Below are positions 23,723 through 31,942 of a DNA stretch of 32,259 nucleotides, piece after piece. This stretch comes from Phycisphaerae bacterium (GTDB lineage: Bacteria; Planctomycetota; Phycisphaerae; Sedimentisphaerales; Anaerobacaceae): NCBI GenBank assembly GCA_016782865.1, contig JADHXR010000090.1:1-32259 (forward strand), given 5' to 3'. The number at the start of each line of letters is the position of its first letter. The first letter of the stretch is position 1. A model generated the notes under the pieces. It ran no database searches. It was given only the letters and a program-made list of their open reading frames with translations, and was not told the DNA's origin. Position numbers and translations under genes: made by a program.

Positions 23723-24451
23723 TTATTTCAAACTCGCTTTGTTGCGTTGTTGTTTGTCCGATAGAATCCGCCGCCAGTGATGCAGAAGCACGAGCTTGGC
23801 GGTATAAACTTCGATCTCGCAGGCCGAAAAACTATACCAGCCCCCGTGCTCATCGAGCCAGTCCCATCGCGACTTGTCCAAGACTTCCAGAGCGGCCAGC
23901 GGATCGGCCGCTGCCGACCATGCCGACACCACGTGGCTATAATCCATGTCCTTGTCGGCTAATTCGGGGGTGACCAGATAAGAGGTAGGGTCTAATTCGA
24001 GGGTGTGAGAGCGGGTTGTAACCAGAGCATTGCGAAGGCCAACCTCGAATCCAATCCAGGCCTTCAGAAAACTGCTGCGCGCGCGTTTTGCTACAGACGC
24101 GGCGTGATGGAAATATCGCGACCAGATCGCATCGATCGACGACCGGTCGTTTTGTTGTTCTTCTGTCGCTTCTTCAGATAAGAGGAAGTCCGGCAAAACA
24201 GCCTCTTTTTCCGCCTTGTCAAGAGAAAGAACCGCCGAATCGACTTGATCGTGCGTGATTTCTTCGGTTAGTAACGCCTGGTATTGCGTCAGATCGTCAC
24301 TTAGCAGGAGTATTTCAACCGTCCTGACCGGGCCGTTCGAGCCGGCAACCTGCTCCAGCAGATCGCGTTTGCTCATTGGCGGAATACTGCCCATCGGCTC
24401 CAAAGCCGGAAGAACACTCAATAAATAGTCGTATCGACGAAGCTTGCTCAT
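23723..24451 (-). CDS. DUF2764-family protein of the V-type ATPase operon
   Basis: This 242-residue, mostly helical soluble protein is the operon member between E and A. The N-terminus RRYDYLLSVLPALEPM and the helix YFHHAASVAKRARSSFLKAWIGFEVGLRNALVTTRS match what I recall of DUF2764 proteins, which occupy this position in the ATPase operons of Bacteroidetes and Chlamydia. Genes for the usual subunit C, F and G are not present around it, so it may stand in for subunit C/d, which connects the rotor stalk to the K ring; that is inference. The start is 13 bp after the E gene stop with AAGG upstream. Confidence is high that it belongs to the operon and moderate for the family name. Confidence 0.78.
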   Translation of the reverse strand: MSKLRRYDYLLSVLPALEPMGSIPPMSKRDLLEQVAGSNGPVRTVEILLLSDDLTQYQALLTEEITHDQVDSAVLSLDKAEKEAVLPDFLLSEEATEEQQNDRSSIDAIWSRYFHHAASVAKRARSSFLKAWIGFEVGLRNALVTTRSHTLELDPTSYLVTPELADKDMDYSHVVSAWSAAADPLAALEVLDKSRWDWLDEHGGWYSFSACEIEVYTAKLVLLHHWRRILSDKQQRNKASLK

Positions 24452-24464
24452 TATCCTTAGGGTC

Positions 24465-25094
24465 TTAGTCCTTGGTGTCAGCCGCCCTATCGAGAAATTG
24501 TTGGAGTTCGGGATCGATCATCTCCGCCAGCAAAGCCGTTACAGATTCGGTGCTGACTTCTACGGTTGAACCTTCTATTTTGCATTCGAAACCGGCTTTG
24601 GCCAGATTGTGACCGACGTTAACCTCAGCGTTCTGATTCTTGAGCGAATGCGCCAGCTCTCTGAGTGTGCTCTCCACGAGTCTGCTTTTTAGGTCTTTAG
24701 AGATGTTGATCTCTGCCGTGAGTGTGTTTCCCACGTCGGCCTTTGCATAAGCAGGGATCACTTCACGCAATACGTGTGCCAGTGTATCTTCGTCTTTGAG
24801 AGCTTGTTCAACGTTCAATTTCAGCACGATCGCAAGTTGTTGACTGAGCTTCTCTCGGAGCATATAGATGGCATCGCGTGCAGCCAGTTCCAGACTCGAA
24901 TTCATCCGGGCCTGGACTTTTTCAGCTTCAGCCTGCGCTTCTGCAATTATTCTATCCGCCGTCTTATTAGCCTCGTCGATGATAGTGTCCGCCTTGGCCC
25001 TGGCTTGAGCCTCGATCTTCTTGCCTGCCTTCTTGCCGGCATCCACACCTTCCGATTCCAATGTCTTAACAAAGGATTCTATATTTGTAGGCAT
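24465..25094 (-). CDS. atpE: V-type ATP synthase subunit E (peripheral stalk)
   Basis: This 209-residue protein is the peripheral stalk subunit. The first 110 residues form a long charged coiled coil (SEGVDAGKKAGKKIEAQARAK, then DRIIAEAQAEAEKVQARM), and the C-terminal domain binds the head (VNVGHNLAKAGFECKIEGSTVEVS, a conserved type of E-subunit ending). It is the first gene of the operon. AAAGGAAAG precedes the ATG, and a TATAAT promoter lies about 137 bp upstream. Its usual coiled-coil partner G (H) is not recognised in the operon. Confidence 0.9.
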   Translation of the reverse strand: MPTNIESFVKTLESEGVDAGKKAGKKIEAQARAKADTIIDEANKTADRIIAEAQAEAEKVQARMNSSLELAARDAIYMLREKLSQQLAIVLKLNVEQALKDEDTLAHVLREVIPAYAKADVGNTLTAEINISKDLKSRLVESTLRELAHSLKNQNAEVNVGHNLAKAGFECKIEGSTVEVSTESVTALLAEMIDPELQQFLDRAADTKD

Positions 25095-25230
25095 ATCCTT
25101 CTTTCCTTAATCCTATCGTTTGACTACAAAGGCTAAGTACACGCGGTTTTAGTCAAGTTGGCTTGGTTTCTCTGATTTAAGGTACTTCAACTGCTTCATT
25201 TTCTTATGCACTATAATTGTAAAGGGGAAA

Positions 25231-25259
25231 ATTATACTGTTTATTTGGTCGAACGCCAG
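25231..25259 (-). promoter_or_regulatory. Putative promoter of the V-type ATPase operon
   Basis: On the minus strand CTGGCG (25259-25254) and a perfect TATAAT (25236-25231) are spaced by 17 bp. The -35 is weak (three of six). Transcription would start near 25224, giving a leader of about 130 nt. A second TATAAT-like stretch at 25212-25217 is on the plus strand and has no gene to serve. Confidence 0.45.
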
Positions 25260-25283
25260 AGATAAGCAAAAGATTTTTCTTTT

Positions 25284-26216
25284 TTAAAGCAACTTATCAA
25301 CTTTCGCCGCGAGCTGCTTGACGTGATCGACGGATTTTTCGAGCAGGGCCCGCTCCGATTTGTTCAATTCGAGCTCTATGACCTTTTCCACTCCGCTGCC
25401 GCCCAGGATGGCGGGGACGCCGACGAAGAATCCTCCCACCGCGTACTCGCTGTCGCAGTAGGTGCAGCAGGACAGAACGGTCTTCTTGTCTTTGAGAATT
25501 GCCTCGGCCATCCTCACCGCCCCGGCGGCGGGGGCATAATAGGCACTGTAGCCGAGAAGATTCACTACTTCTATCCCGCCTTTGCGCGTTCGCTCAATCA
25601 GTTCGGCGACTCTTCCGGCGTCGAGCAATTGTGTCAGAGGTATTCCGCTAACCGATGTGAACCTGGGCAAAGGCACCATGTCGTCCCCATGACCGCCCAT
25701 CAGGACGCACTTGATATCTTCGACGCTCACTCCAAGCTCGGCTGCTATGAACGAGCTAAAACGTGCCGAATCCAGCGCCCCGGCCATTCCCATGATCTTG
25801 TTCTTGGTGAATCCCGTGGTCTCTGCGGCCGCGTAGACCATCGCATCGAGCGGGTTGCACACAACGATGACGATGCTATCGGGCGAGTGCTTGACGATTC
25901 TTTCACTGACATCTTTGACGATCCCGACGTTCTTTGCCAGCAGGTCGTCCCGGCTCATCCCCGGTTTGCGAGGCAGTCCGCTCGTTATTATGACGATGTC
26001 GCTGCTGGCGCTCTTCTCCCAGTCGAGAGTGCCGGTTACGTTGCAGTCGTAAAGCTGGACCGGGGCCGCTTCGGCGATGTCCAGCGCCTTGCCTTCTGCG
26101 AAACCTTCGACTATATCGATTAGAACGATGTCCCCAAGCTGCCTGGTTGCAGCTATGTGTGCGGTTGTTGCACCGACGTTGCCGGCGCCGACAATTGTTA
26201 TTTTGTTCCTTGCCAT
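25284..26216 (-). CDS. mdh: Malate dehydrogenase (NAD-dependent, LDH-like type)
   Basis: This 310-residue cytoplasmic enzyme interconverts malate and oxaloacetate. The NAD-binding loop GAGNVG (10-15) and D34 indicate NAD specificity. Substrate residues R83 and R89 in GLPRKPGMSRDD give malate rather than lactate specificity, since LDH has Gln at the first of these. The catalytic pair is D149 (GALDSARF, with R152) and H176 (MGGHGDDMVP). Length and motifs match the bacterial LDH-like MDH group (type 3). It lies 41 bp downstream of the S9 peptidase gene and 189 bp upstream of the ATPase operon, all on the same strand, so partial read-through is possible. Confidence 0.96.
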   Translation of the reverse strand: MARNKITIVGAGNVGATTAHIAATRQLGDIVLIDIVEGFAEGKALDIAEAAPVQLYDCNVTGTLDWEKSASSDIVIITSGLPRKPGMSRDDLLAKNVGIVKDVSERIVKHSPDSIVIVVCNPLDAMVYAAAETTGFTKNKIMGMAGALDSARFSSFIAAELGVSVEDIKCVLMGGHGDDMVPLPRFTSVSGIPLTQLLDAGRVAELIERTRKGGIEVVNLLGYSAYYAPAAGAVRMAEAILKDKKTVLSCCTYCDSEYAVGGFFVGVPAILGGSGVEKVIELELNKSERALLEKSVDHVKQLAAKVDKLL

Positions 26217-26257
26217 AAGAATTCTCTAAACTAAATGTGTTTGTGTTTGGTGTTTGT

Positions 26258-28957
26258 TCACTTTCCCGAGCCGACGGTCCGCAGCAGGAATTCCTCATAC
26301 TTGCGGTATCGCGACAGGTTCTTTATGTCGCCGCCCAGGCCGTGTCCGCCGGTCGGATCGAGAAACAGCTCGATCAGTGTTTCCTTGCCCGCCTTGATGA
26401 GTTCACGGTACATACGCACTGTGTCCTGATAAAGAACGTTGGAGTCTTCCATGCCGTGCACCAGCAGCAGCTTGGCCTTGAGGCCTTTGGCCAGCGGCAG
26501 AAGGGAGAATTCCTTTAGCTCCGCTGTGCCCGGTTTGCTTATCCCGATAGTGCCCGATGTGTACCATGAATTGTAATTCTCCCATTCGGTCGGGCCCGCT
26601 CCCGCGATGCCGGCGGCGAAAACGTCGGGCTCAGTATAGAGACACATCTGGGTCTGGAAGCCGCCGAAACTCCACCCGTGTATGGCGACCCTGTTGGGGT
26701 CCACGTTATGGTTTTTTGTGAAGTATTTGACGCCGTCAACGATATCTTCGACCTGCGGTCTGCCGACCCGGTCGAAGTTTGCCTTTTCGAAGAGCCCGCC
26801 GTAACCGGAGTTGCCGCGCGGGTCGATCGTGCACGTGACATAGCCGTGCTTGACGGTCATGTAGTAGGCGAAGAAGTATGCCGACGACTGATAAGAACCC
26901 TCCACTACACTCTTGCGTGTGCCTAACGGACCGCCGTAGATGTAGATCAGCAGTGGAGGCTTCTCGTCTTGGTTCGGATCTTGGGGTTTGAACAGAAAGC
27001 CGTGGATTTCCTGCTCGTGTCGATTCTGGTAGCTGAAAAATTCCGGGCGCGCCTTCGTATGCTCGTGAGCAGCGGGGGGGTGCGAATCGGTGAGCTGCTC
27101 CTGGCTTTTCGCTTCGGCGTCGATGAAGACCAGCTCTGGCGGCGCACCGTAACGGGAGAAGTTCGCCAGCACTTTGGTCCCGTCGGGGCTGACCGCAGCA
27201 TCGCGGTAGTAGCCGTCTTTCGGCGATAGCCGCGTCATCACTCCGTCTTCCAGCGAGACCTTGTACACGTCCAATCGAGAAGGGTGCTCTTTGGTGGCAG
27301 TGACGAACATCCACTTGTGATCTTGGGTAATGTCCTCGGGATACACTTCGAAATGTCCCTGCGTCAGAGGCACGTCACTTTCGTACGCCGGGTCGAGCAC
27401 GTGCAACTGCCGAAAGCCCGTCTTCTCGCTCATATAAACGATGCGACGATTGTCGGCCATATAGTAGGGCCGAATCATGCGCGGCGTCGTGGGACCGCCC
27501 GTATGCAGGAAGCGATGCATTACTCTCGCAGGATCTTTCTTGGCGCCCTCATCCTTGCTCTCTTCCTCTTTGTCTCCCTCCTTGTCGCCTTCCTTCTCAT
27601 CGTCCTTCTTCTTGCCGGATTCCTTGCCTTGATCGTCTGCGTCCTTATCTTCTGCCTTTTCTTTGTCGTCCTTCTCGCAGCAGACGGTCTCCATTATATT
27701 GACATGCCCCGATGTCTGATCGTACACGGCAAAAACCGCCCGCGCCGAGTCGGGCGACCATTCCGGGATCTTCACATAATCGCGCGGCTGAGACAGCGCG
27801 TGCCGATAGACTTCCGTAAGGACCGAATTCTCCCGCATCAACTGCCTGAGTTCGAGTGAATAAACCGCCACCTCCTGCTTCTTGATCGGGTCATCGGAGA
27901 CTCTGCGCTGCACCTCTTTTACCTTCATAAACCGATCACGGTACTGGGCGATATTGACCTTCTTCTCCCGCCCTCCCGGATCGGGGCCCTCTTTGTAACT
28001 CAGAAATACTATGCGCTTGCCGTCCGGGCTGATCTTGTATTGCGTCATCCGCTCCTTGGCGGGCAGCTTGACGTAAAGCTGCTCGGCCAGGTCCGAGCGG
28101 AACCGGACCTTCATCAGGTCGTCGCCCCGCATGTAAGTATATCCGGATGCATCCGGCAGCCAGGCGACCTGCTGTTCGTTTTCACGCGTTCGCGTCAGCC
28201 GGGTTAGCTTATTTCGTTTGTCTTCAGTGACCTTGCACCTGTAAATATCACCCTTGGAAACGAACAGCAGCTCATTCGCCGTGGGCGACCACTCAAATGT
28301 CTCGATACCGCTGTAACGCGGGGCCTTTTCGTCATCGGCATCCTTGTCACTGACCCAGTTGCCGAGCCTCTTTTGTTTCGTGAGGTCTTTCTCTTTCTCT
28401 CTGCTTTCCTTCTCGTCAGCCTGTTCCTCGTTTACTTTCTTGCCGCGTCTTTCTTCCCTCCGGGCCCTCTTCTTTTCAACCGCCTCTTCACTTGGGTCGT
28501 CGCTGTCATCCCCCTTTTTCTTTCTCCGCACCTCTTTGTCGGCGTCCTTCTTCTTATCTTTCTTCTGTGGCTCGGCTTTCTTGTCGGTTTCCTTTGCCTT
28601 CTTTATCCGGTCTTCTTTGACCTGGCGTGCTTCCTCCTGGAACCGTGCCATCACGGACACAGACGTTATTCGCCAAGCCTGGCCCTTGGCGACGTCATAG
28701 ATCCACAAATCCGAGCCATGCCTGCGCTCTCTATAGGGACGATAAAGATACGCGGCGTATTTGCCGTCAAAGGAAAACGCCATCGACCGCGCCGAGGGTC
28801 CGAAGAAGCTTTTCTCTGGAAAAAGCTTCTCCAGCGTCAGCTCATTTTTCTGGCCCTCACCTTTTTTCTTCGAAACTTTGTCCTTGCCTTCGGCCGTCAG
28901 AAGTGTACAAAACGAAACGCAAACAAGAATGATAGTCGTTAGGCTTCGCTTCGACAT
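26258..28957 (-). CDS. Secreted S9 (prolyl oligopeptidase-type) peptidase with charged insertions
   Basis: This 899-residue exported serine peptidase starts with a signal peptide (about 1-22, SFCTLLTAEG). The N-terminal part is a beta-propeller (for example RSMAFSFDGKYAAYLYRPY and YKISPDGKRIVFLSYKEG), and the C-terminal alpha/beta-hydrolase domain carries the triad S763 (GWSFGG), D838 (GMEDSN) and H872 (GGHGLGG). Two Lys/Glu/Asp-rich low-complexity insertions interrupt the propeller: about residues 108-200 (QEEARQVKEDRIKKAKETDK onward) and about 428-478 (KDDKEKAEDKDADDQGKESG onward). Normal relatives have about 650-750 residues; the insertions account for the extra length and read as in-frame coding DNA. 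AAGGAG precedes the start. Promoter elements were not clear. Substrate preference cannot be told from the sequence. Confidence 0.93.
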   Translation of the reverse strand: MSKRSLTTIILVCVSFCTLLTAEGKDKVSKKKGEGQKNELTLEKLFPEKSFFGPSARSMAFSFDGKYAAYLYRPYRERRHGSDLWIYDVAKGQAWRITSVSVMARFQEEARQVKEDRIKKAKETDKKAEPQKKDKKKDADKEVRRKKKGDDSDDPSEEAVEKKRARREERRGKKVNEEQADEKESREKEKDLTKQKRLGNWVSDKDADDEKAPRYSGIETFEWSPTANELLFVSKGDIYRCKVTEDKRNKLTRLTRTRENEQQVAWLPDASGYTYMRGDDLMKVRFRSDLAEQLYVKLPAKERMTQYKISPDGKRIVFLSYKEGPDPGGREKKVNIAQYRDRFMKVKEVQRRVSDDPIKKQEVAVYSLELRQLMRENSVLTEVYRHALSQPRDYVKIPEWSPDSARAVFAVYDQTSGHVNIMETVCCEKDDKEKAEDKDADDQGKESGKKKDDEKEGDKEGDKEEESKDEGAKKDPARVMHRFLHTGGPTTPRMIRPYYMADNRRIVYMSEKTGFRQLHVLDPAYESDVPLTQGHFEVYPEDITQDHKWMFVTATKEHPSRLDVYKVSLEDGVMTRLSPKDGYYRDAAVSPDGTKVLANFSRYGAPPELVFIDAEAKSQEQLTDSHPPAAHEHTKARPEFFSYQNRHEQEIHGFLFKPQDPNQDEKPPLLIYIYGGPLGTRKSVVEGSYQSSAYFFAYYMTVKHGYVTCTIDPRGNSGYGGLFEKANFDRVGRPQVEDIVDGVKYFTKNHNVDPNRVAIHGWSFGGFQTQMCLYTEPDVFAAGIAGAGPTEWENYNSWYTSGTIGISKPGTAELKEFSLLPLAKGLKAKLLLVHGMEDSNVLYQDTVRMYRELIKAGKETLIELFLDPTGGHGLGGDIKNLSRYRKYEEFLLRTVGSGK

Positions 28958-28987
28958 ACACGTTCTCCTTAACTTTAGTCTTCGCAG

Positions 28988-29005
28988 GGTGGGGCTTGCC
29001 CCACC
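28988..29005. repeat. REP-like palindrome GGTGGGGC-tt-GCCCCACC, copy 1
   Basis: A perfect 8-bp palindrome with a 2-nt centre lies 46 bp beyond the stop of the GH127 gene. The same sequence type occurs at 31560-31581 upstream of that gene, both in AGGGTGGGGCTTG context. As RNA it folds as a hairpin and could end the GH127 transcript, but it lacks a U-tract on that strand. Confidence 0.7.
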
Positions 29006-29050
29006 ATAGTTTCGTCGGCCAGATTGAGCCGTTCAGCAGGAACCTGTATG

Positions 29051-31534
29051 CTATCGTTCGCGTTGAGTCGTGTCAACGCGCCATTCGAGGATGCCGGCTG
29101 AAGAACTCGGCTGCAACTGGACTTCCAATCGCAGTGCCATTGTTCGCACCGGGTCGAATTTCACGCTGTTGAACTTGTCCTTTTCCAGGCCGCAAGTGCC
29201 GAGATTCGGCACCGGTTCCCATCGAAAACCGACTTTATAGAGCAACCGCCAGGATTTTGGAATTCGACAGCCGCCGTCGTCGTCGAACCAATAGACCGAT
29301 GTGCCTGATATTCTTTCGGGTATCTTGAAATCATACTGGACCCATTCTGTTGTGCCCTTGTGAGGCCACCATGTCATGCGCTGAATGCTATGGTCGTTCG
29401 AGCTTTGCGGCAGCAGTTTATCGCTAAGCGCCGCGACGCTGTCACTACCCCAGCAGTGTGATGCGGTTGCGGGCAGGGATTTCTGCGGCTCCTTCCACTC
29501 GTGGGCGCCAGCGCCTGAGCCAATAGTCGGAAACGCCGAGATTCGCAGCCGGGCGCAGCCCATTGGGATTAGGGTGACATCTTCGGTTGGCTCGTCGGAT
29601 TTTGCCGGACTTGGCTGGAGTTTGCCGACCAATCCCAGGTGATCTTTCTGCCATGCGCCGATCTTCTTAGCGCGAGCACGCAGCTCGATCGGTGCGGCGT
29701 CGGATTCGAAAGGTTGGTTGTTGTCGGGCCATTCCTTGCGCACCAGACTAAACGACGAGGCGGGCTTGCCTTCGTTCAACACCAATCCGTAATTCCACGA
29801 GGTGGTCGGATGAATCTCCCATGCGGGCCATTCGTCCGTGCCTCCTTCTCGGATGTACTTTTCGCCAATTTTCAACGAGTAGGTGAGAGGGCCTCGGTCC
29901 ACAGAGACACTGTCGTTATTCTGCGCCCATTTTCGCAGTTTGATCTTCATCGGCAGATTAAGCTCGACCTTGTCGCCGTCCGACCATTTGCGGTCGATCA
30001 TCATATACGAACGCGGGTTTGCTTTTACGGATGCGGCGGCGCCATTGATTGAGAGCTTTGGATTCTCGCACCAACCGGGTACGCGCAGATACAGGGGGAA
30101 CCGCACAGGCCTGCTCGCCGTAATGGTCAGGCTGATGTCCTCGTCGAACGGATACCTCGTCTCCTGGAGGATCGAAACTTTTATCCCGCTGCCAACCTTC
30201 GCTATGACTCTCGATGGGGCGTACATCACCGCGGCGAGCCCGTTGCCCGGCGTTGCCAGCCAGAGATGCTCGGCGTAGTAGGGCCAGCCGTGCCCGGTGT
30301 TGTGCTGGCAGCACCGGTGGATGTGCGGGTTGAAATGCAGCATGGGGCCGCCGTTCTGCAGACCGGGTGACTTGGTGCGGCGGTCGCAGAGGATCATGTT
30401 CGGGGCCGTCAGATAATGCAGCGCCTTGAGGTCGGGGGTGAACGCTGCCGGCAGCGAGTTGAATGCAACGTCCTCGCAGCGGTCGGCCCACTTGGCGTCA
30501 CCGTTAATCGTGAGCAAAATCTCGTGCGAGAGCATCATCTCTACCATCCCGCAGGTCTCGACCGCCTGGCGAGGCCCTGTGAATCCGGGCCGGCAGTTCT
30601 CGTCGCCGCCGAACATACCGCCGGGGACCTGGCCGTACAGATCGCGGATCTTGCGCCAGTTGCGCTCGGCCGCCTCGAGATGGTTGCGGTCCTGCGACTG
30701 CATATAGTACGTGGCGGGCTGGCCGAATCCCTGTGACATATTCACGTTGTGCCAGTTGATCACGTCCTTCTCCCATTCAGCCGTGCGCCGGTGCACCTTC
30801 TTAGCCAGATCGAGTAGGAACTTGTCTCCGGTCCGGTTGTATAGCCAATAGACGCTGTAGAGCAGGTCGCCTCCACGCATCTTGGGCCAGTAGCCGACCA
30901 GGAACCGGTCTTCCGGAACGGTCGTCAGATACTTCATGTAGTTTGTCATCAGTTCGATGACACGCTTATCGCCGGTGAACTCGTGGTAGTTTTGCAGACA
31001 GAACAACATGATCATGTTGGGCCAAAGGTCCTCACGTCCCTGCAGTGGTGTTGCTGCTCCCTTCCTGCCCTTGTCGGGGCCGAACCATCCGTCGGTTTTG
31101 CCGCTGGCAAGTGCCGCTTCGATCCATATCTGCGATTCTTTGATCATGCGCTGGTCGGCAAGGATGTAACCGCAGTTGCTGAATCCCTTGAGCCAGTAGG
31201 GGGGTTCTTCCCAGCCGTGCTGGCCCTCGCCCGCCGGGCTCAGCCACGCGTTGCCCTCCTTTACAAGGAAGCGACTGATCTCAGTCAGATGCCCGTGAAA
31301 TCCGTCCGCCTGCAATTCGAGCTGTTTGCGGACCCAGCCTTGCGGCTCAATCGCACCGACCGGCAGCTTCATAAACGGGCTCGCCGTCAAGGGTGCGCGA
31401 TTGCCAACATAGAAATCGTTCCCCGCACCGGTACTTGGCCTCTCAACGGCGCGAATCTGTGCGCTGGCAGACGAGCCTGTGCTGACAAGCACGAGAATTA
31501 GTGTCAGACCGACAAGAGTGTATTTTGACATCAT
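29051..31534 (-). CDS. Secreted GH127 (DUF1680) beta-L-arabinofuranosidase-type enzyme
   Basis: This 827-residue exported protein has a signal peptide ending STGSSASAQ and a DUF1680 (alpha/alpha)6 barrel (about 40-480), followed by beta-sandwich domains. The catalytic zinc-thiolate set of GH127 is visible: E326 and C328 (VETCGMVEM) and the adjacent C408-C409 (IHRCCQHNTGHGW). In Bifidobacterium HypBA1 the equivalents are E338, C340, C417 (nucleophile) and C418, with a similar spacing of 77 versus 80 residues, so C408 is predicted to be the nucleophile. GH127 enzymes release beta-L-arabinofuranose from plant glycans; related families (GH146 and others) are an alternative. The extra C-terminal region (about 640-827) has a discoidin/jelly-roll-like look with SSNDHSIQRMTWWPHKGTTEWVQYDF. 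AAAGGG precedes the start, and a TTGGCA/TACAAT promoter lies upstream. Confidence 0.92.
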   Translation of the reverse strand: MMSKYTLVGLTLILVLVSTGSSASAQIRAVERPSTGAGNDFYVGNRAPLTASPFMKLPVGAIEPQGWVRKQLELQADGFHGHLTEISRFLVKEGNAWLSPAGEGQHGWEEPPYWLKGFSNCGYILADQRMIKESQIWIEAALASGKTDGWFGPDKGRKGAATPLQGREDLWPNMIMLFCLQNYHEFTGDKRVIELMTNYMKYLTTVPEDRFLVGYWPKMRGGDLLYSVYWLYNRTGDKFLLDLAKKVHRRTAEWEKDVINWHNVNMSQGFGQPATYYMQSQDRNHLEAAERNWRKIRDLYGQVPGGMFGGDENCRPGFTGPRQAVETCGMVEMMLSHEILLTINGDAKWADRCEDVAFNSLPAAFTPDLKALHYLTAPNMILCDRRTKSPGLQNGGPMLHFNPHIHRCCQHNTGHGWPYYAEHLWLATPGNGLAAVMYAPSRVIAKVGSGIKVSILQETRYPFDEDISLTITASRPVRFPLYLRVPGWCENPKLSINGAAASVKANPRSYMMIDRKWSDGDKVELNLPMKIKLRKWAQNNDSVSVDRGPLTYSLKIGEKYIREGGTDEWPAWEIHPTTSWNYGLVLNEGKPASSFSLVRKEWPDNNQPFESDAAPIELRARAKKIGAWQKDHLGLVGKLQPSPAKSDEPTEDVTLIPMGCARLRISAFPTIGSGAGAHEWKEPQKSLPATASHCWGSDSVAALSDKLLPQSSNDHSIQRMTWWPHKGTTEWVQYDFKIPERISGTSVYWFDDDGGCRIPKSWRLLYKVGFRWEPVPNLGTCGLEKDKFNSVKFDPVRTMALRLEVQLQPSSSAGILEWRVDTTQRER

Positions 31535-31559
31535 TGGCCCTTTCAGTTTCAGAGAGCAG

Positions 31560-31581
31560 GGTGGGGCTTGCTTGCCCCACC
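31560..31581. repeat. REP-like palindrome GGTGGGGC...GCCCCACC, copy 2
   Basis: An 8-bp perfect stem (31560-31567 with 31574-31581) has a TTGCTT loop and is followed on the plus strand by a T-rich TTAAGTTTTTCT. It lies within the predicted leader of the GH127 transcript, about 26 bp before its start codon. It is the same palindrome as at 28988-29005 apart from the longer centre. Confidence 0.7.
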
Positions 31582-31654
31582 TTAAGTTTTTCTAAAGGCT
31601 CGACGGGCTATCCTCATACAAGACCGTCAAGCCTGACCAGCAAACGGAGTTCCG

Positions 31655-31683
31655 ATTGTACGCAAAAGACACGACATTGCCAA
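31655..31683 (-). promoter_or_regulatory. Promoter for the GH127 gene
   Basis: On the minus strand TTGGCA (31683-31678) and TACAAT (31660-31655) are spaced by exactly 17 bp, each matching the consensus at five of six positions. The leader would be about 115 nt and includes the palindrome at 31560-31581. Confidence 0.6.
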
Positions 31684-31733
31684 CACAAAATGCGTCCAAA
31701 TCCAGGGTAGGCCGCTCTTTTGAGGGATTTTGC

Positions 31734-31763
31734 TTGACGGGCGGGCGGGAGTTTTGGTATAAG
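31734..31763 (+). promoter_or_regulatory. Promoter for the right-edge secreted protein gene
   Basis: TTGACG (31734-31739), an 18 bp spacer and TATAAG (31758-31763), preceded by TTGG so that a TG extension is present. It is divergent from the GH127 promoter about 50 bp away. The leader would be about 170 nt to the ATG at 31943. Confidence 0.6.
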
Positions 31764-31942
31764 TGGGATTGTATGGACCAGCGGGCTCTATGCTCTGTCT
31801 GAAAACTCGATCTGGCTGCGAGCGGCCTATTTTCTTTAGCTGTTTCATGCTGCTCGCGCAGCCAATGTCGGATAAAGGCAGCCGCTGTTGTCCGTAAGAC
31901 TTTTGAACTTAAGATCATAAGACTTATTTGGAGGAAAGAACC

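Noticed and set aside
28373..28942. Plus-strand frame rich in Phe and Leu resembling a membrane protein
   Set aside because: It is the antisense of the Lys/Glu-rich insertion of the S9 peptidase, whose AAG/GAG codons read as CTT/CTC on the other strand; no ribosome binding site.
31592..31918. Minus-strand open frame between GH127 and the right-edge gene
   Set aside because: It covers both divergent promoters, has no ribosome binding site and no domain; more likely regulatory DNA.
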